64,000 nucleotides of DNA from contig CAWCUK010000002.1 of the NCBI GenBank assembly GCA_963798775.1, positions 62,001 to 126,000 on the forward strand. Reading direction: 5' to 3'. Within the stretch, counting starts at the first letter, position 1. Every line of letters starts with the position of its first letter. The notes below the pieces were generated by a model. It made no database searches. It saw only the letters and a program-made list of their open reading frames with translations, and was not told where the DNA came from. Source of the stretch: CAWCUK01 sp963798775. Its GTDB lineage: Bacteria > Bacteroidota > Ignavibacteria > Ignavibacteriales > Ignavibacteriaceae. The position numbers and the translations under genes are program-made. Shown here piece after piece: positions 8,518-17,406 of the stretch.

Positions 8518-10167
8518 ATGTTAAAAACAAAATTTTTTCTTGCAATTTCTCTCATCATTTTAGTTACTTCACCGAATTATTATTCAAAATCAAAAATTAT
8601 TCAAGGGTCAACTCCTCCGCCTTCAGGCTATATTACAGAAAATCAAAATAAAATAGATGTTATTCATTACGCCATTAATGTTGCTCTTCATCCTGAAGAT
8701 AAAATTATTGACGGTGATGTAACTGTTACAGGAGTTTTATTGGATAAAAGTATTAAGCAGATTGATTTAAATCTTTATAATAATCTGGAGATAGAGAAGG
8801 TTTTATTCAATAATAATATTGTTAATTATAAAGAAAAAGATAAACATCTTTCTATAATTCCGGAAAAAGAAATTCCTGATACTTTTAATATTAGAGTAAT
8901 TTATAGAGGAACGCCAAAGAGAGATGGTTTGGGCTCTTTTTCATTCGGTGAAATAAACGGGGAATCTTTAATTTATAGTTTGAATGAACCCAATTATGCT
9001 TCAACATGGTTTCCGTGCAACGATCAGCCGTCGGATAAAGCTTTAATGGATATTTGGATTTCCAATGATTCATCAAAGACTTCCATATCTAACGGAAAAC
9101 TTATGGATATTCAAATTGTCGGAGGAAAAAAGATTTATCATTGGAAAACTTTTTATCCTATTTCCACATATTTAATATGTCTTTATTCTTCCGGTTATGT
9201 TCAATTTGATGATAAATATGTTTCGCAGGATAAAGCGGATACAATGGCGATTGAATATTTTGTTTTGCCCGATCATCTTAAAAATGCGAAAATAGATTTT
9301 GCGGATCACCCAAAAATGATAGATTTTTTCGCGAAAACATTCGGTGAATATCCTTTTATAAAAGAGAAATACGGCGTGGCTGAATTCCTCTGGCAGCTGG
9401 GCGCGATGGAAAATCAAACTATTACCGGGATAGGGACAAATTTTGTAAGCGGAAGAAAATTTTTTAACGATGTTTATGTTCACGAGCTTTCTCACCATTG
9501 GTTCGGCGATGCCGTTAGTCCCGCAACATGGAAAGATATTTGGCTTAACGAAGGCTTTGCTACATATTGCGAAGCTTTATATTCCGAACATATTGCCGGA
9601 AAACGGGCGCTTCAATCTACCATGCTGAGCAAATTTGATGAAAGTTTTGAGGGAAAAGTCTATGACCCTGGAAAAGATATTTTTAATTCAACAGTTTATG
9701 ATAAAGGCGCCTGGATTCTGCATATGCTTCGCTGGGAAGTTGGAGATTCTACATTTTTTAATATTCTCAGAAACTATTTTAATACATATAAGTACAAAAC
9801 TGCTTCAACTGAAGATTTTAAAAATATTTGTGAAAAGATATCTGGTAAAAATCTTAATCAATTTTTTAATCAGTGGGTTTATAACGGAACGGGAAAAATT
9901 GAGGCCGAATATAAATGGAATGAAGAAAAAAAAGATAATAATTTTATACTGAATTTTGAGGTTAAACAAAAACAGAACGGGTATGACGCGTATTACTTTC
10001 CGCTGAAAATTAAGGTTAGTACAGCATCGGGGGAAAAAGAAAATAAAACTTTTTATGTAGATTCGCGTCAAAAAAATGCGCAATTTATATTTAAAAATAA
10101 ACCTTTAAATGTGGAAGTTGACCCGGAAAACTGGCTGTTAGCTGCTTTCAAAAACGAAAATGAATAA
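8518..10167 (+). CDS. M1 family zinc metallopeptidase (aminopeptidase N-like), exported
   Basis: A 549-aa protein with an N-terminal signal segment (MLKTKFFLAISLIILVT). It carries the M1 exopeptidase motif GAMEN near residue 294 and the zinc site HELSH at about 321-325 with the third ligand glutamate in WLNEGFATY about 20 residues later. The order N-terminal beta saddle then thermolysin-like domain fits; the protein is shorter than full-length PepN and lacks its large C-terminal helical domain, like cold-active or LTA4H-type short M1 members. It should trim N-terminal residues from peptides outside the cytoplasm. Transcribed divergently from glgC, followed by lpxH after 69 bp. Confidence 0.92.
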   Translation: MLKTKFFLAISLIILVTSPNYYSKSKIIQGSTPPPSGYITENQNKIDVIHYAINVALHPEDKIIDGDVTVTGVLLDKSIKQIDLNLYNNLEIEKVLFNNNIVNYKEKDKHLSIIPEKEIPDTFNIRVIYRGTPKRDGLGSFSFGEINGESLIYSLNEPNYASTWFPCNDQPSDKALMDIWISNDSSKTSISNGKLMDIQIVGGKKIYHWKTFYPISTYLICLYSSGYVQFDDKYVSQDKADTMAIEYFVLPDHLKNAKIDFADHPKMIDFFAKTFGEYPFIKEKYGVAEFLWQLGAMENQTITGIGTNFVSGRKFFNDVYVHELSHHWFGDAVSPATWKDIWLNEGFATYCEALYSEHIAGKRALQSTMLSKFDESFEGKVYDPGKDIFNSTVYDKGAWILHMLRWEVGDSTFFNILRNYFNTYKYKTASTEDFKNICEKISGKNLNQFFNQWVYNGTGKIEAEYKWNEEKKDNNFILNFEVKQKQNGYDAYYFPLKIKVSTASGEKENKTFYVDSRQKNAQFIFKNKPLNVEVDPENWLLAAFKNENE

Positions 10168-10236
10168 AGATTAGTTGAAAAATTATTATATCAGCAATCC
10201 ATTCATTAAATTTAAGTTTTACAAATTCTGAATTAA

Positions 10237-10962
10237 GTGAACAAATCATATCTTTTTATCTCTGATATTCATCTAGGACTTCAATCCCGAGAGATTGAAA
10301 ATCGAAAAGAACGTCTTCTTGTGGAATTCCTTAAATTCGCTTTAGAAAACGGAAAGGAATTATTTATTGTAGGTGATCTTTTTGATTATTGGTTCGAATA
10401 TAAAAGAGTTTATCAAAAAGGCTTTTTTAGAACTTTAACCGCTCTGCAGGATTTAACCGAAGCCGGTATAAAAGTACATTACATTATCGGAAATCATGAT
10501 TTTATGCATCGTGATTTTTTTAGTTCCGAAATAGGAACAATTATGTACGATGATCCGGTAGCAGTTACTATTGAAGGCAAAAAGTTTTTTATAGGGCACG
10601 GAGATGGGCTTGTAAAGAATGATATGGGTTATAATATGCTTAAAAAAGTTATGCGGAATAAAACTCTGCAAAGAATTTACGGCTGGATTCATCCGGATAT
10701 CGGGGTTTCAATTGCTAGTAGTACAAGCAAGCAAAGCCGGGATTATACCTCAAGTAAAAATTATGGTGAAGCCGACGGTCTTTTTGAAACCGCAAGAACT
10801 AAAATTGATGAAGGTTTTAATTATGTGGTATTCGGTCATCTACATAAAAGAACTTTAATAAAATATAAAAAAGGGGAATATATAAATCTTGGTTCCTGGC
10901 TAGACGCGCCTTGCTACGGAATTTTTAAGAATGATACTTTTGAAATAGTCGATTGGAAATAA
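10237..10962 (+). CDS. lpxH: UDP-2,3-diacylglucosamine diphosphatase (LpxH-type calcineurin-like phosphoesterase)
   Basis: A 241-aa protein with the metallophosphoesterase motifs in order: SDIHLG (9-14), GDLFDYWFEY (about 47-56), GNHDF (about 87), GHGDG (about 116) and GHLHKR near 200. The FDYWFEY segment and length fit LpxH of lipid A synthesis, which removes UMP from UDP-2,3-diacylglucosamine. The GTG at 10237 is the start that keeps the first motif near the N-terminus as in homologues. It is separated by one base from the penicillin-binding protein gene, so the two envelope genes are probably coupled. Lipid A synthesis agrees with a Gram-negative host. Confidence 0.88.
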   Translation: MNKSYLFISDIHLGLQSREIENRKERLLVEFLKFALENGKELFIVGDLFDYWFEYKRVYQKGFFRTLTALQDLTEAGIKVHYIIGNHDFMHRDFFSSEIGTIMYDDPVAVTIEGKKFFIGHGDGLVKNDMGYNMLKKVMRNKTLQRIYGWIHPDIGVSIASSTSKQSRDYTSSKNYGEADGLFETARTKIDEGFNYVVFGHLHKRTLIKYKKGEYINLGSWLDAPCYGIFKNDTFEIVDWK

Positions 10963-10963
10963 A

Positions 10964-13246
10964 ATGGCAAAAAAGAATAATTCTGATTTTGATAAATATT
11001 TTAACGATTCTCAACATAGAAATAAGCGGAAAAAATCGAAAAAGAAAAATTCCGGCACTAAAAAATATTGGCTTATAGGCGGGGGAGCTGCGTTTGTTCT
11101 TTTCATTATTTTTATGATTTATATAATCAGCGGTTTACCTTCGCTTGAAGAATTAGAAAACCCCAAACCGCAATTGGCAAGTAAAGTTTATACTTCCGAC
11201 GGTGAACTTCTTGGAACAATTTCTATTCAAAACAGAATTGAAACTGATATTGACAGTATTCCAAAAGGACTGGTAAACGCGTTAGTTTCTACCGAAGATA
11301 GAAAATTTTACGATCATTGGGGAGTGGATCTTGACCGTTTTGCCAAAGCTATGGTTAAAACTATCTTTACTTCATCGCGTGAAGGCGCCAGTACTATTAC
11401 TCAGCAGCTCGCAAAAAATCTTTATCACCTTAAAACCGTGCACGAAAATATTTTTCAAACAGGAGTTAGAAAAATACGCGAATGGATTACAGCCGTTCAA
11501 ATTGAAAAAACTTATACAAAGAAGGAAATTTTAGAACTATACCTTAATGTTTCTTATTTCGGAAACGGTGCTTACGGAATTGAATCTGCGGCTAAAGTTT
11601 ATTTTAATAAAAAAGCGATAAATCTTACATTACCGGAATCAGCGTTATTTGTTGCGCTTTTAAAATCAACAGTAAATTATGATCCTATTCGCCATAAAGA
11701 AAGTGCCGTTAGAAGAAGAAATTTAGTAATGCATAATATGGTTGAAACCGGAATGCTGGATAAAGACAGGTATGATCAGCTTAAAGAACAGCCCATTGCT
11801 TTGGCGTCCGAAAAAATCAGCAGTTCAAAAACTGTTGCCCCGTATTTTATGGAATATGTAAGACAGCAGATGCAGGCAATGTCCGATAAATATGGTTATG
11901 ATCTTTATCGTGACGGGTTAAATATTTATACTTCAATTAATATGAAAATGCAGAAAATAGCCAATAAAGCTGCCGCTGAACATTTGAAAGAATACCAGGC
12001 GATTTTTGATAAAAATTGGAGCTGGAAACGAAATAAAAGTCTTCTTTCGGATTTTGTAGATAGAGCCATAAAAAATTCAAATGAGTACAGAACCGCTTCA
12101 AACTCAAAAGAAAAAGCAAGAATTTATAATCAGCTTAAAAATAGAACTTCCTTTGTCGATTCGGTAAAGGAAATTGAAAGTAAAGTACAAGTAGGTTTTG
12201 TAGTTATTGATCCCACAAACGGACAAATAAGAGCAATGGTTGGAGGCGAAAATCAAGATTTCGGAAGAGGATTGAATCATGTTACCGGTATAAAAAGACA
12301 GCCCGGTTCCGCATTTAAACCATTTGTTTATACAACCGCGATTGATAACGGATATTATCCGGCTTATACATTACTTAATCAAAAATTTGATTATAAAGGC
12401 TGGTCGCCTTCCAACGCGAGCGATGATTACGGCGGATACATGACTTTAAGAGAAGCTCTTGCTCATTCAGTAAATGTTATCGCCGGAAGAATGACAATAA
12501 GCGATATTGCCGCTCCGAATCAAGTTGTTAAATACGCCCATAGAATGGGAATAAAATCGAATATAGAAGCTTATCCCTCTATCGCTCTCGGTACATCGGA
12601 AGTTACTCCTCTTGAAATTACTTCGGCTTACGGGACTCTCGCGAATAAAGGAGTTCATGTAGAACCGATAGCCATATTAAAGATTGAAGATAGGAACGGA
12701 ATCCTAATTGATAATTTTGTCCCGGAATATAAAGAGGCAATTTCACCGCAAACAGCCTCTATTGTGGTAAATATGATGGAAGATGTTGTAAATTATGGAA
12801 CCGCTGCCGGTGTTAGAAGATATTTTCACCGTCCTGCAGCCGGTAAAACCGGAACTACACAAAACTTTTCTGATGCGTGGTTTATTGGATATACTCCGCA
12901 GCTTGTTGCAGGTGTTTGGGTAGGTTTTGATGACCATAGAGTGAAATTTACAAACTGGTACGGCCAAGGAGCAAAAGCCGCCATGCCTATATGGGCTAAA
13001 TTTATGGCCGATACTTATAAAGCTATAGATATGCCGCTTGAATATTTTGAGCTTGCCCCCGGTGTTATTACTACACAGTTTTGTAAAGAAACCATGGATT
13101 TAGGCGATACAAGACTAGCTACCGCTAATTGTCCCGATCCTGTTTCCGATATAATCAATCAAAAAAATCTGCCGGCAAAATGCGAAATACATAACGGAGC
13201 CGCGACTATTAAAAAAGAAGATAGGCGCGGAGACTCGGGATGGTGA
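10964..13246 (+). CDS. Class A penicillin-binding protein (PBP1A-type, bifunctional)
   Basis: A 760-aa protein with a very basic cytoplasmic tail (residues 1-33), one membrane helix (about 35-57), a GT51 transglycosylase domain (STEDRKFYDHWGVD near 110 with catalytic Glu, then STITQQLAKN near 143) and a transpeptidase domain with SxxK as SAFK near 448, SVN near 502 and KTGTT near 626. It polymerises and crosslinks peptidoglycan in the periplasm. Starts one base after lpxH. The C-terminus has a short extension with four cysteines that may form disulfides. Confidence 0.96.
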   Translation: MAKKNNSDFDKYFNDSQHRNKRKKSKKKNSGTKKYWLIGGGAAFVLFIIFMIYIISGLPSLEELENPKPQLASKVYTSDGELLGTISIQNRIETDIDSIPKGLVNALVSTEDRKFYDHWGVDLDRFAKAMVKTIFTSSREGASTITQQLAKNLYHLKTVHENIFQTGVRKIREWITAVQIEKTYTKKEILELYLNVSYFGNGAYGIESAAKVYFNKKAINLTLPESALFVALLKSTVNYDPIRHKESAVRRRNLVMHNMVETGMLDKDRYDQLKEQPIALASEKISSSKTVAPYFMEYVRQQMQAMSDKYGYDLYRDGLNIYTSINMKMQKIANKAAAEHLKEYQAIFDKNWSWKRNKSLLSDFVDRAIKNSNEYRTASNSKEKARIYNQLKNRTSFVDSVKEIESKVQVGFVVIDPTNGQIRAMVGGENQDFGRGLNHVTGIKRQPGSAFKPFVYTTAIDNGYYPAYTLLNQKFDYKGWSPSNASDDYGGYMTLREALAHSVNVIAGRMTISDIAAPNQVVKYAHRMGIKSNIEAYPSIALGTSEVTPLEITSAYGTLANKGVHVEPIAILKIEDRNGILIDNFVPEYKEAISPQTASIVVNMMEDVVNYGTAAGVRRYFHRPAAGKTGTTQNFSDAWFIGYTPQLVAGVWVGFDDHRVKFTNWYGQGAKAAMPIWAKFMADTYKAIDMPLEYFELAPGVITTQFCKETMDLGDTRLATANCPDPVSDIINQKNLPAKCEIHNGAATIKKEDRRGDSGW

Positions 13247-13356
13247 GGCTTGGCCTTCGGCAATTAATAATTAAAAATGAATACTTAACAATTAAATAAA
13301 AAATTGTAACTTGTTTGGCTTAATATTAAATTTGTCAGCATAAATTTTGAACTACT

Positions 13357-13440
13357 GCCCGGATGGTGGAATTGGTAGACACGCTAGGTTCAGGGTCTAG
13401 TCCATGTACGTGGGTGGGGGTTCGAGTCCCCCTTCGGGCA
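13357..13440 (+). tRNA. tRNA-Leu (anticodon CAG)
   Basis: An 84-nt cloverleaf with a 7-bp acceptor stem (GCCCGGA with TTCGGGC, one G-U), D arm GGTGGAATTGGTAGAC, anticodon stem CTAGG/TCTAG around loop TTCAGGG giving CAG, a long variable arm typical of class II tRNA-Leu, and a T arm GGGGGTTCGAGTCCCCC. Discriminator is A; CCA is not encoded. It lies at the left border of the accessory region. Confidence 0.97.
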
Positions 13441-13444
13441 CATT

Positions 13445-13480
13445 AAAAAGCTGCAATTTAAATTGATATTGCGGCTTTTT
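13445..13480 (+). terminator. Rho-independent terminator of the tRNA-Leu gene
   Basis: Inverted repeat AAAAAGCTGCAAT / ATTGCGGCTTTTT immediately after the tRNA, with the T tract inside the right arm. Confidence 0.8.
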
Positions 13481-13499
13481 CTGTTTTAAAATCACTCAA

Positions 13500-13606
13500 C
13501 CGTAAAAATTATAATCTGCGTTAAGTTCATTTCAAGGAGAGATAAACGCCTCCCTTGGAAATTAAACGAGCAAACCTAGAGTTTCCCCCATCTCTAGGCT
13601 TTTTAT
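13500..13606 (+). ncRNA. Candidate small RNA with two hairpins and a terminator
   Basis: Between the tRNA terminator and the first transposase is a short non-coding stretch with two stems: CAAGGAGAG pairs with CTCCCTTG (one bulge, about 13533-13557), and a perfect 7-bp stem CCTAGAG/CTCTAGG (13575-13598) followed by CTTTTTATTTTA, an intrinsic terminator. A second terminator this close to the first implies a transcript of its own. No coding potential seen. It matches no RNA family that I recognise; transcription start is unknown. Confidence 0.3.
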
Positions 13607-13757
13607 TTTAAATAATATTTCCTTTGCAATAAATACAATAACTCATTTTTTCCTTTAGCCACCAAATAAAAATTCCAAATTAATTAGAAACCTCTGAAAA
13701 ATTAATTGACATTAATTAGAACTTTAAATATCATTGGCGAAAAAAAAGAGAGACTAG

Positions 13758-14236
13758 ATGCGAAGCAATAAAATCCATAATGTAGATTTATTTACCTCAG
13801 CAGCCAATGAAAAGTTTAGTAAACATATAAAAACTCAAAGCAAACAAGCCTTAGAGATAATAAGAACAAGTATAAATTGGAAGAAACTTATCACTCCTAT
13901 AGAAGAAAGAATTGCCAAACAGAAAAAGAATAACTCCCCGGCCGGTAGAAAAACAATTGACCTAGTAGTAATTGTAAAATGTTTTATTCTTCAAAACATC
14001 TATAATCTTTCCGATCCCAGATTAGAGGAAGAAATAGCCGATAGGAGAAGTTTCCAAATATTTCTTGAACTCAGCAGCGAAGACAGCATACCTGATGAAA
14101 CAACAATTTGCAGATATCGTGAAATGTTTTCTCGCTTAGGTTTAGACAAAATATTGTTTAAAGAGTTTAACAAACAATTAAAATCACAAAATCTAATAGT
14201 TGGCAAAGGCACCATAGTAGATGCAACATCCACTAC
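13758..14236 (+). pseudogene. IS5-family transposase, N-terminal fragment
   Basis: About 159 codons from ATG 13758 carry the N-terminal (DUF772-type) region of IS5-family DDE transposases: NLSDPRLEEEIADRRSFQ, then IPDETTICRYR and finally IVDATS, which ends at the first catalytic Asp. The rest of the DDE domain is missing, because the frame runs directly into a different transposase fragment at about 14237. It is therefore a truncated and inactive insertion sequence remnant. No terminal inverted repeats were found. Confidence 0.85.
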
Positions 14237-14503
14237 ATAATTACCGGCGGCGGATTAAATACACAGCAAAATAAATGGATAAAATCTAACGATAAATTTC
14301 TTTTCCCGGTAAAAGCCCTCTCAGTTATTTTCAAAGCTAAATTCCGCGATGGACTGAAAAAGAAAAATCCGCTTATCTTCAACCAAATACCTCCGGAAGT
14401 ATGGAACAGAGAGTGGATTGTAAACTCCATCCCGGTAGGCAGCGGTTCTCACGCTATGAAATATCTAGCCCAATATATCTTCCGCACCGCTATCATACTC
14501 TGA
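14237..14503 (+). pseudogene. IS91-family (Y2) transposase, internal fragment
   Basis: From 14237 an open frame reads IITGGGLNTQQNKWIKSN, then FPVKALSVIFKAKFRDGLK and finally IPVGSGSHAMKYLAQYIFR before a TGA at 14501. This is the conserved region after the HxH motif of IS91-type rolling-circle transposases (HxHxIxTGGG ... PVGSGxxxxKYLAxYxFR). There is no start codon and the catalytic tyrosine region is absent. It is a fragment joined to the IS5 remnant on the left and to a dihydrofolate reductase-like fragment on the right. Confidence 0.75.
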
Positions 14504-14584
14504 TCTAAGTAACCAGTCGATACCTCCATCCGGTTTTGCGATAAAACCGTCAGCACTGGTCGCTATATATATTGAACATTTCAT
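14495..14584 (-). pseudogene. N-terminal fragment of a dihydrofolate reductase family (RibD-C-like) protein
   Basis: Starting at ATG 14584 the minus strand reads MKCSIYIATSADGFIAKPDG then GIDWL, the N-terminus of the RibD C-terminal/DHFR-like superfamily found in many small stand-alone reductases. The homology stops near 14495, where the sequence changes to the IS91 remnant, so only about 28-33 residues remain. It is a dead fragment. It shows that a gene was disrupted at this junction. Confidence 0.6.
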
Positions 14585-14835
14585 GTTTTGTATTGTCATT
14601 CGTTGGCGCCCGTATCTAAAAAATAAAACAAAAGGAGAGAGGAACAAAAAAAGTCCCAAAAGGAATAACATTCTTACTTGCGGGATCAGAATCTGTTCCC
14701 CTCAAATAGGAAAGATAAAATATCATTAATTTTTCAAAGACCATTTTGTCTTTTCGGGATAACTGCGCCTCGAAAACAACTATAATATTTTATCCAACTT
14801 CAAAAAACTTTGTTGACTTTAATCGGAATAACTGA

Positions 14836-15240
14836 TTAGCTGCTTTTTAGAGATACTGTTTTTAAGCCTAAGTGTTTTTCGAATGGGAAGAAATCTTTAT
14901 CATTATGAAGTAGCTGAATGTCATTCTCAATGCAAAAGGTACTTATTATAACATCGATAGTTTTTCTTATCGTTACTCCCTTTTTTCTTAGTTTACGATA
15001 ATTTATTGCACATTTGATTGCTATTTCTTCTCCAAGCATATTAAAACATGGGAAATAATTTAGCACTGATTGGGCAGTCTCAAATTCCTTGTCCTTTTTA
15101 AAGCCTTGTAAAACTTCAACCAAAATATAGTCACCAATTACAACTATTTCTTTCCCTAATAATTCATCTAATTTCTCAACTTGCCAATTTTCTGTTCCGT
15201 TGAAATAGTCAATTAGCACTGAAGAATCCACAAATATCAT
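14836..15240 (-). CDS. vapC: VapC-type PIN-domain toxin (ribonuclease)
   Basis: A 134-aa PIN-domain protein: MIFVDSSVLIDYFNG gives the first acidic residue, GDYILVEVLQGF the conserved Glu, and TIRKTIDVIISTFCIEND then LLHNDKDF the two later Asp residues of the metal site. VapC toxins cleave tRNA or rRNA and are silenced by VapB. Its ATG overlaps the end of the antitoxin gene by four bases (ATGA), the usual antitoxin-first arrangement. It is bracketed by the half-sites at 14834 and 15510, so it is likely an integron cassette with its own promoter. Confidence 0.9.
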   Translation of the reverse strand: MIFVDSSVLIDYFNGTENWQVEKLDELLGKEIVVIGDYILVEVLQGFKKDKEFETAQSVLNYFPCFNMLGEEIAIKCAINYRKLRKKGVTIRKTIDVIISTFCIENDIQLLHNDKDFFPFEKHLGLKTVSLKSS

Positions 15241-15431
15241 TTATCTATTCTCATTTCTTCTAAGTTGCCTTCCCATTTCAATTTTCCACGGAACTTTTTA
15301 AGCTTGCTTTGATTTTTAACTTTCACTAACAATCTTAATCCTTCTTCAACCGCTTCTTTTTTGGTTTTCAATCCAGAAATTTTAAGAGCGGTAGACATAA
15401 GTTTATCATCGATTACAATATTAGTTCTCAT
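15237..15431 (-). CDS. vapB: VapB-type antitoxin
   Basis: A 64-aa protein starting MRTNIVIDDKLMSTALKISG with the ribbon-helix-helix pattern of the DUF2191/VapB group (TNI.IDD.L...A....G..TKKE.V.EGL). The C-terminus (LKKFRGKLKWEGNLEEMR) fits the toxin-wrapping tail. It would bind and neutralise the VapC encoded directly downstream and repress the shared promoter, which should lie in the AT-rich stretch to the right of 15431. Translationally coupled to vapC. Confidence 0.88.
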   Translation of the reverse strand: MRTNIVIDDKLMSTALKISGLKTKKEAVEEGLRLLVKVKNQSKLKKFRGKLKWEGNLEEMRIDK

Positions 15432-15509
15432 AATTTTACCAATTATTTGTATGTGTATTTAATATTTTAATATACACATTATTACTCAAACTTACACAAA
15501 TATATTTTA

Positions 15510-15740
15510 GCAGCTAACGGCATTGCCGAAAAGCGGCGCCCCAAAACTGAAACGCCACTTAAAAAACAATACCGCAAATTTAGTCCCGACTTGTCGGGAT
15601 GTTTAACTTTCTCGTAAGTACAGTTTACAAGTTAATTAATTAGGAGGACTACTTTGAATTACTCCCCAGAACCGGAATGACTAACTCTAAAACTCAAAAT
15701 TGCCAAATGCGATCCGTTGGCTAACGGACGGCGTCCGCTT
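15510..15740. other. attC-like integron recombination site (interrupted at right end by IS)
   Basis: Starts with GCAGCTAACGGCATTGCCG, matching the right-hand half-site of the VapBC cassette, and contains paired segments (GGCATTG with CAATACC; CCCGACTTGTCGGG at about 15585) and a terminal block AAAATTGCC ... CGGACGGCGTCCGCTTGAG. The same start, CCAAAAC block, GTTTAAC/ACAAGTT block and terminal block occur in the sites at 19259 and 20777. The final R' core is missing: an IS110-type element begins right after CGCTTGAG. Confidence 0.55.
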
Positions 15741-16112
15741 GAGTCCACAATGATGGCATTGCCATCAAGTTTTTAATTAATGAACTTACCAATAATCACT
15801 TAACAAGTAAATGTAGCAGACCAGCGGATTGGTGCTCTAAGTGCCCGTGCTTGAGTCTTGTTCCGAAGCTCGTGCTACCTCTGCCGGACAACAGAATAAA
15901 ATCTCGTAAAGGTCCGCTTACAGCTATCAAAGCAACAGCAAGAAAAATAGCGGTTATCTTCTATAATGTTATGACAAAGGGAATCGAGTTTGCCGAAGAG
16001 GGAATTAAACAATACGAACAAAAAATCAAAGAACGTCAAATGAAATATTTACAAAAACAAGCTAAACGCTTGGAATGCTTCTTACACCTCAACTTGAATG
16101 AGTTCATTAGAA
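15738..16112 (+). mobile_element. Deleted IS110-family element, copy 1
   Basis: Non-coding left end with the palindrome GATGGCATTGCCATC, joined to the C-terminal part of an IS110-type transposase (IKSRKGPLTAIKATARKIAV followed by IFYNVMTKG). Nearly identical to 22065-22507, except for a deletion of 68 bp after GCCGGACA and small indels in an A run. Most of the transposase is absent, so it is not autonomous. Both copies start at the same point of an attC-like site. Confidence 0.65.
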
Positions 16113-16115
16113 GTT

Positions 16116-17029
16116 GCTTGATATTTCCAATAAGTAAAATGTTAATTTTGTAAACATTCAAAACTTAAAAATTCTGGAGGTATCAAATGTATTACACCGG
16201 CATAGATCTACATAAACTTACTTCTTATCTAACCACTGTCGATTCATCCGGAGCAATTGTTAAACAAGAAAACCTTAAAAACGTTGCTCATAATTTCGTT
16301 CAGTATTTCAGTTCAATGCCGGGTGAACACCTAACCACAGTTGAATCCACTATGACATGGTATTGGCTGAATGACCTTTTAACTTCTATGAACATACCTT
16401 TAATACTTGCTCACGCTAAATATGTTAAAGCTATTGCTTATGCTAAAGTTAAAACCGATAAAGTTGATTCTCATACACTGGCTCAGCTTCTCCGTATGGA
16501 TTATATCCCGGCAGCACATAAAATCTCAGCAGAAAACCGTCTGCTTTGTGATGCTCTAAGAGCAAGACTTAAAATAGTTCAAAGGCATACCTCCATTACA
16601 AATTCTATGCACCTTCTTTTAGCAAAATATAATTACGATACACCAACTCAGCTTACCGGTATTCCTAAATTTCAATATGACCAACTATCTGAAGTAGAAG
16701 AACTATTAAATGAACAAATGCTTGATCTAGAAAAGCAGCTCTATCCTTTTCTCATTCCGAACGATGATATACAGCGTCTGCTCTGGATTCCGGGAATAGG
16801 GAAGATGAACGCTTTTACAATTCTGCTGGAAGTTGATGATATAAACCGGTTCGCTGATGCTAAAAATTTTTTCTCCTATTGCCGGTTTGTTTATAATCGC
16901 TGCGCTGGATTGGGAAGTGATGCGCTTGCCTATAAAATATCTGGAATAGTCCGTTTAATCGGGACAATCCCATTACTAAATGGGATAAGTCCGAAAAGAG
17001 GTTTGGTTGCCATAGTACAACCTAACTGA
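16116..17029 (+). pseudogene. IS110-family transposase, C-terminally truncated
   Basis: From ATG 16187 the frame encodes an IS110 (DEDD/RuvC-like plus Tnp20) recombinase: MYYTGIDLHK (first Asp), TVESTMTWYW (Glu), KTDKVDSHTLAQLLR (Asp pair), then the helical linker and LLWIPGIGKMNAFTILLEV at the start of the serine-containing domain. Homology stops at FFSYCRFV (near 16890); the last ~45 residues are unrelated and the essential C-terminal serine region is missing. The element's left end begins about 16116 and is repeated at 19437-19635. A Shine-Dalgarno (GGAGG) precedes the ATG. Probably inactive. Confidence 0.75.
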
Positions 17030-17184
17030 TATTGAGGTATTAATTGTTGTTTAAGTACTAAATAACTGTAGACCGGATTATCAATGAACTTTTTTAAAAC
17101 AAAATATTTTGTTAAGGTATTTTTTTACCCTATTGACTCGTACCTTTGAGAAACATTATTTCTATTTTGTTAAAACAATTTGGC

Positions 17185-17350
17185 AAGACATAGGAGAAGG
17201 ACTATTGACTAGATAATTCTACGCGAATATATCGTTAAAAAGGTTTTCCTCCCTATGTCTTACCGCTTCACTAAAGTCTGTACAGTACTTAGAGATCCTT
17301 GAAGAACGTTAGCAGTTCTCCTTTCGGAATCCCGTGTAACAATACGAGTA
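17185..17350 (+). ncRNA. Candidate bridge RNA (guide RNA) of the IS110 element
   Basis: The non-coding stretch before the complete IS110 transposase is strongly structured. AAGACATAGG (17185-17194) pairs with CCTATGTCTT (17252-17261), enclosing about 57 nt of potential internal loop, and a second hairpin AGAAC-GTTAGC-AGTTCT lies at about 17301-17318. IS110-group elements are known to encode a bridge RNA in the non-coding end upstream of the recombinase, with loops pairing to target and donor DNA. The loop of the second hairpin contains GTTAGC, the integron attC core motif. Ends and pairing are inferred. Confidence 0.4.
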
Positions 17351-17406
17351 AAGATTATGAAGCTGCCAAATCATTTTTTATCCACTTTAACTTAAGGAAT
17401 TTTATT

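Noticed and set aside
16890..17029. Genuine C-terminus for the IS110 transposase at 16187
   Set aside because: The last ~45 residues show no similarity to the Tnp20 C-terminal region that this family needs, so the frame is a chance extension past a truncation.
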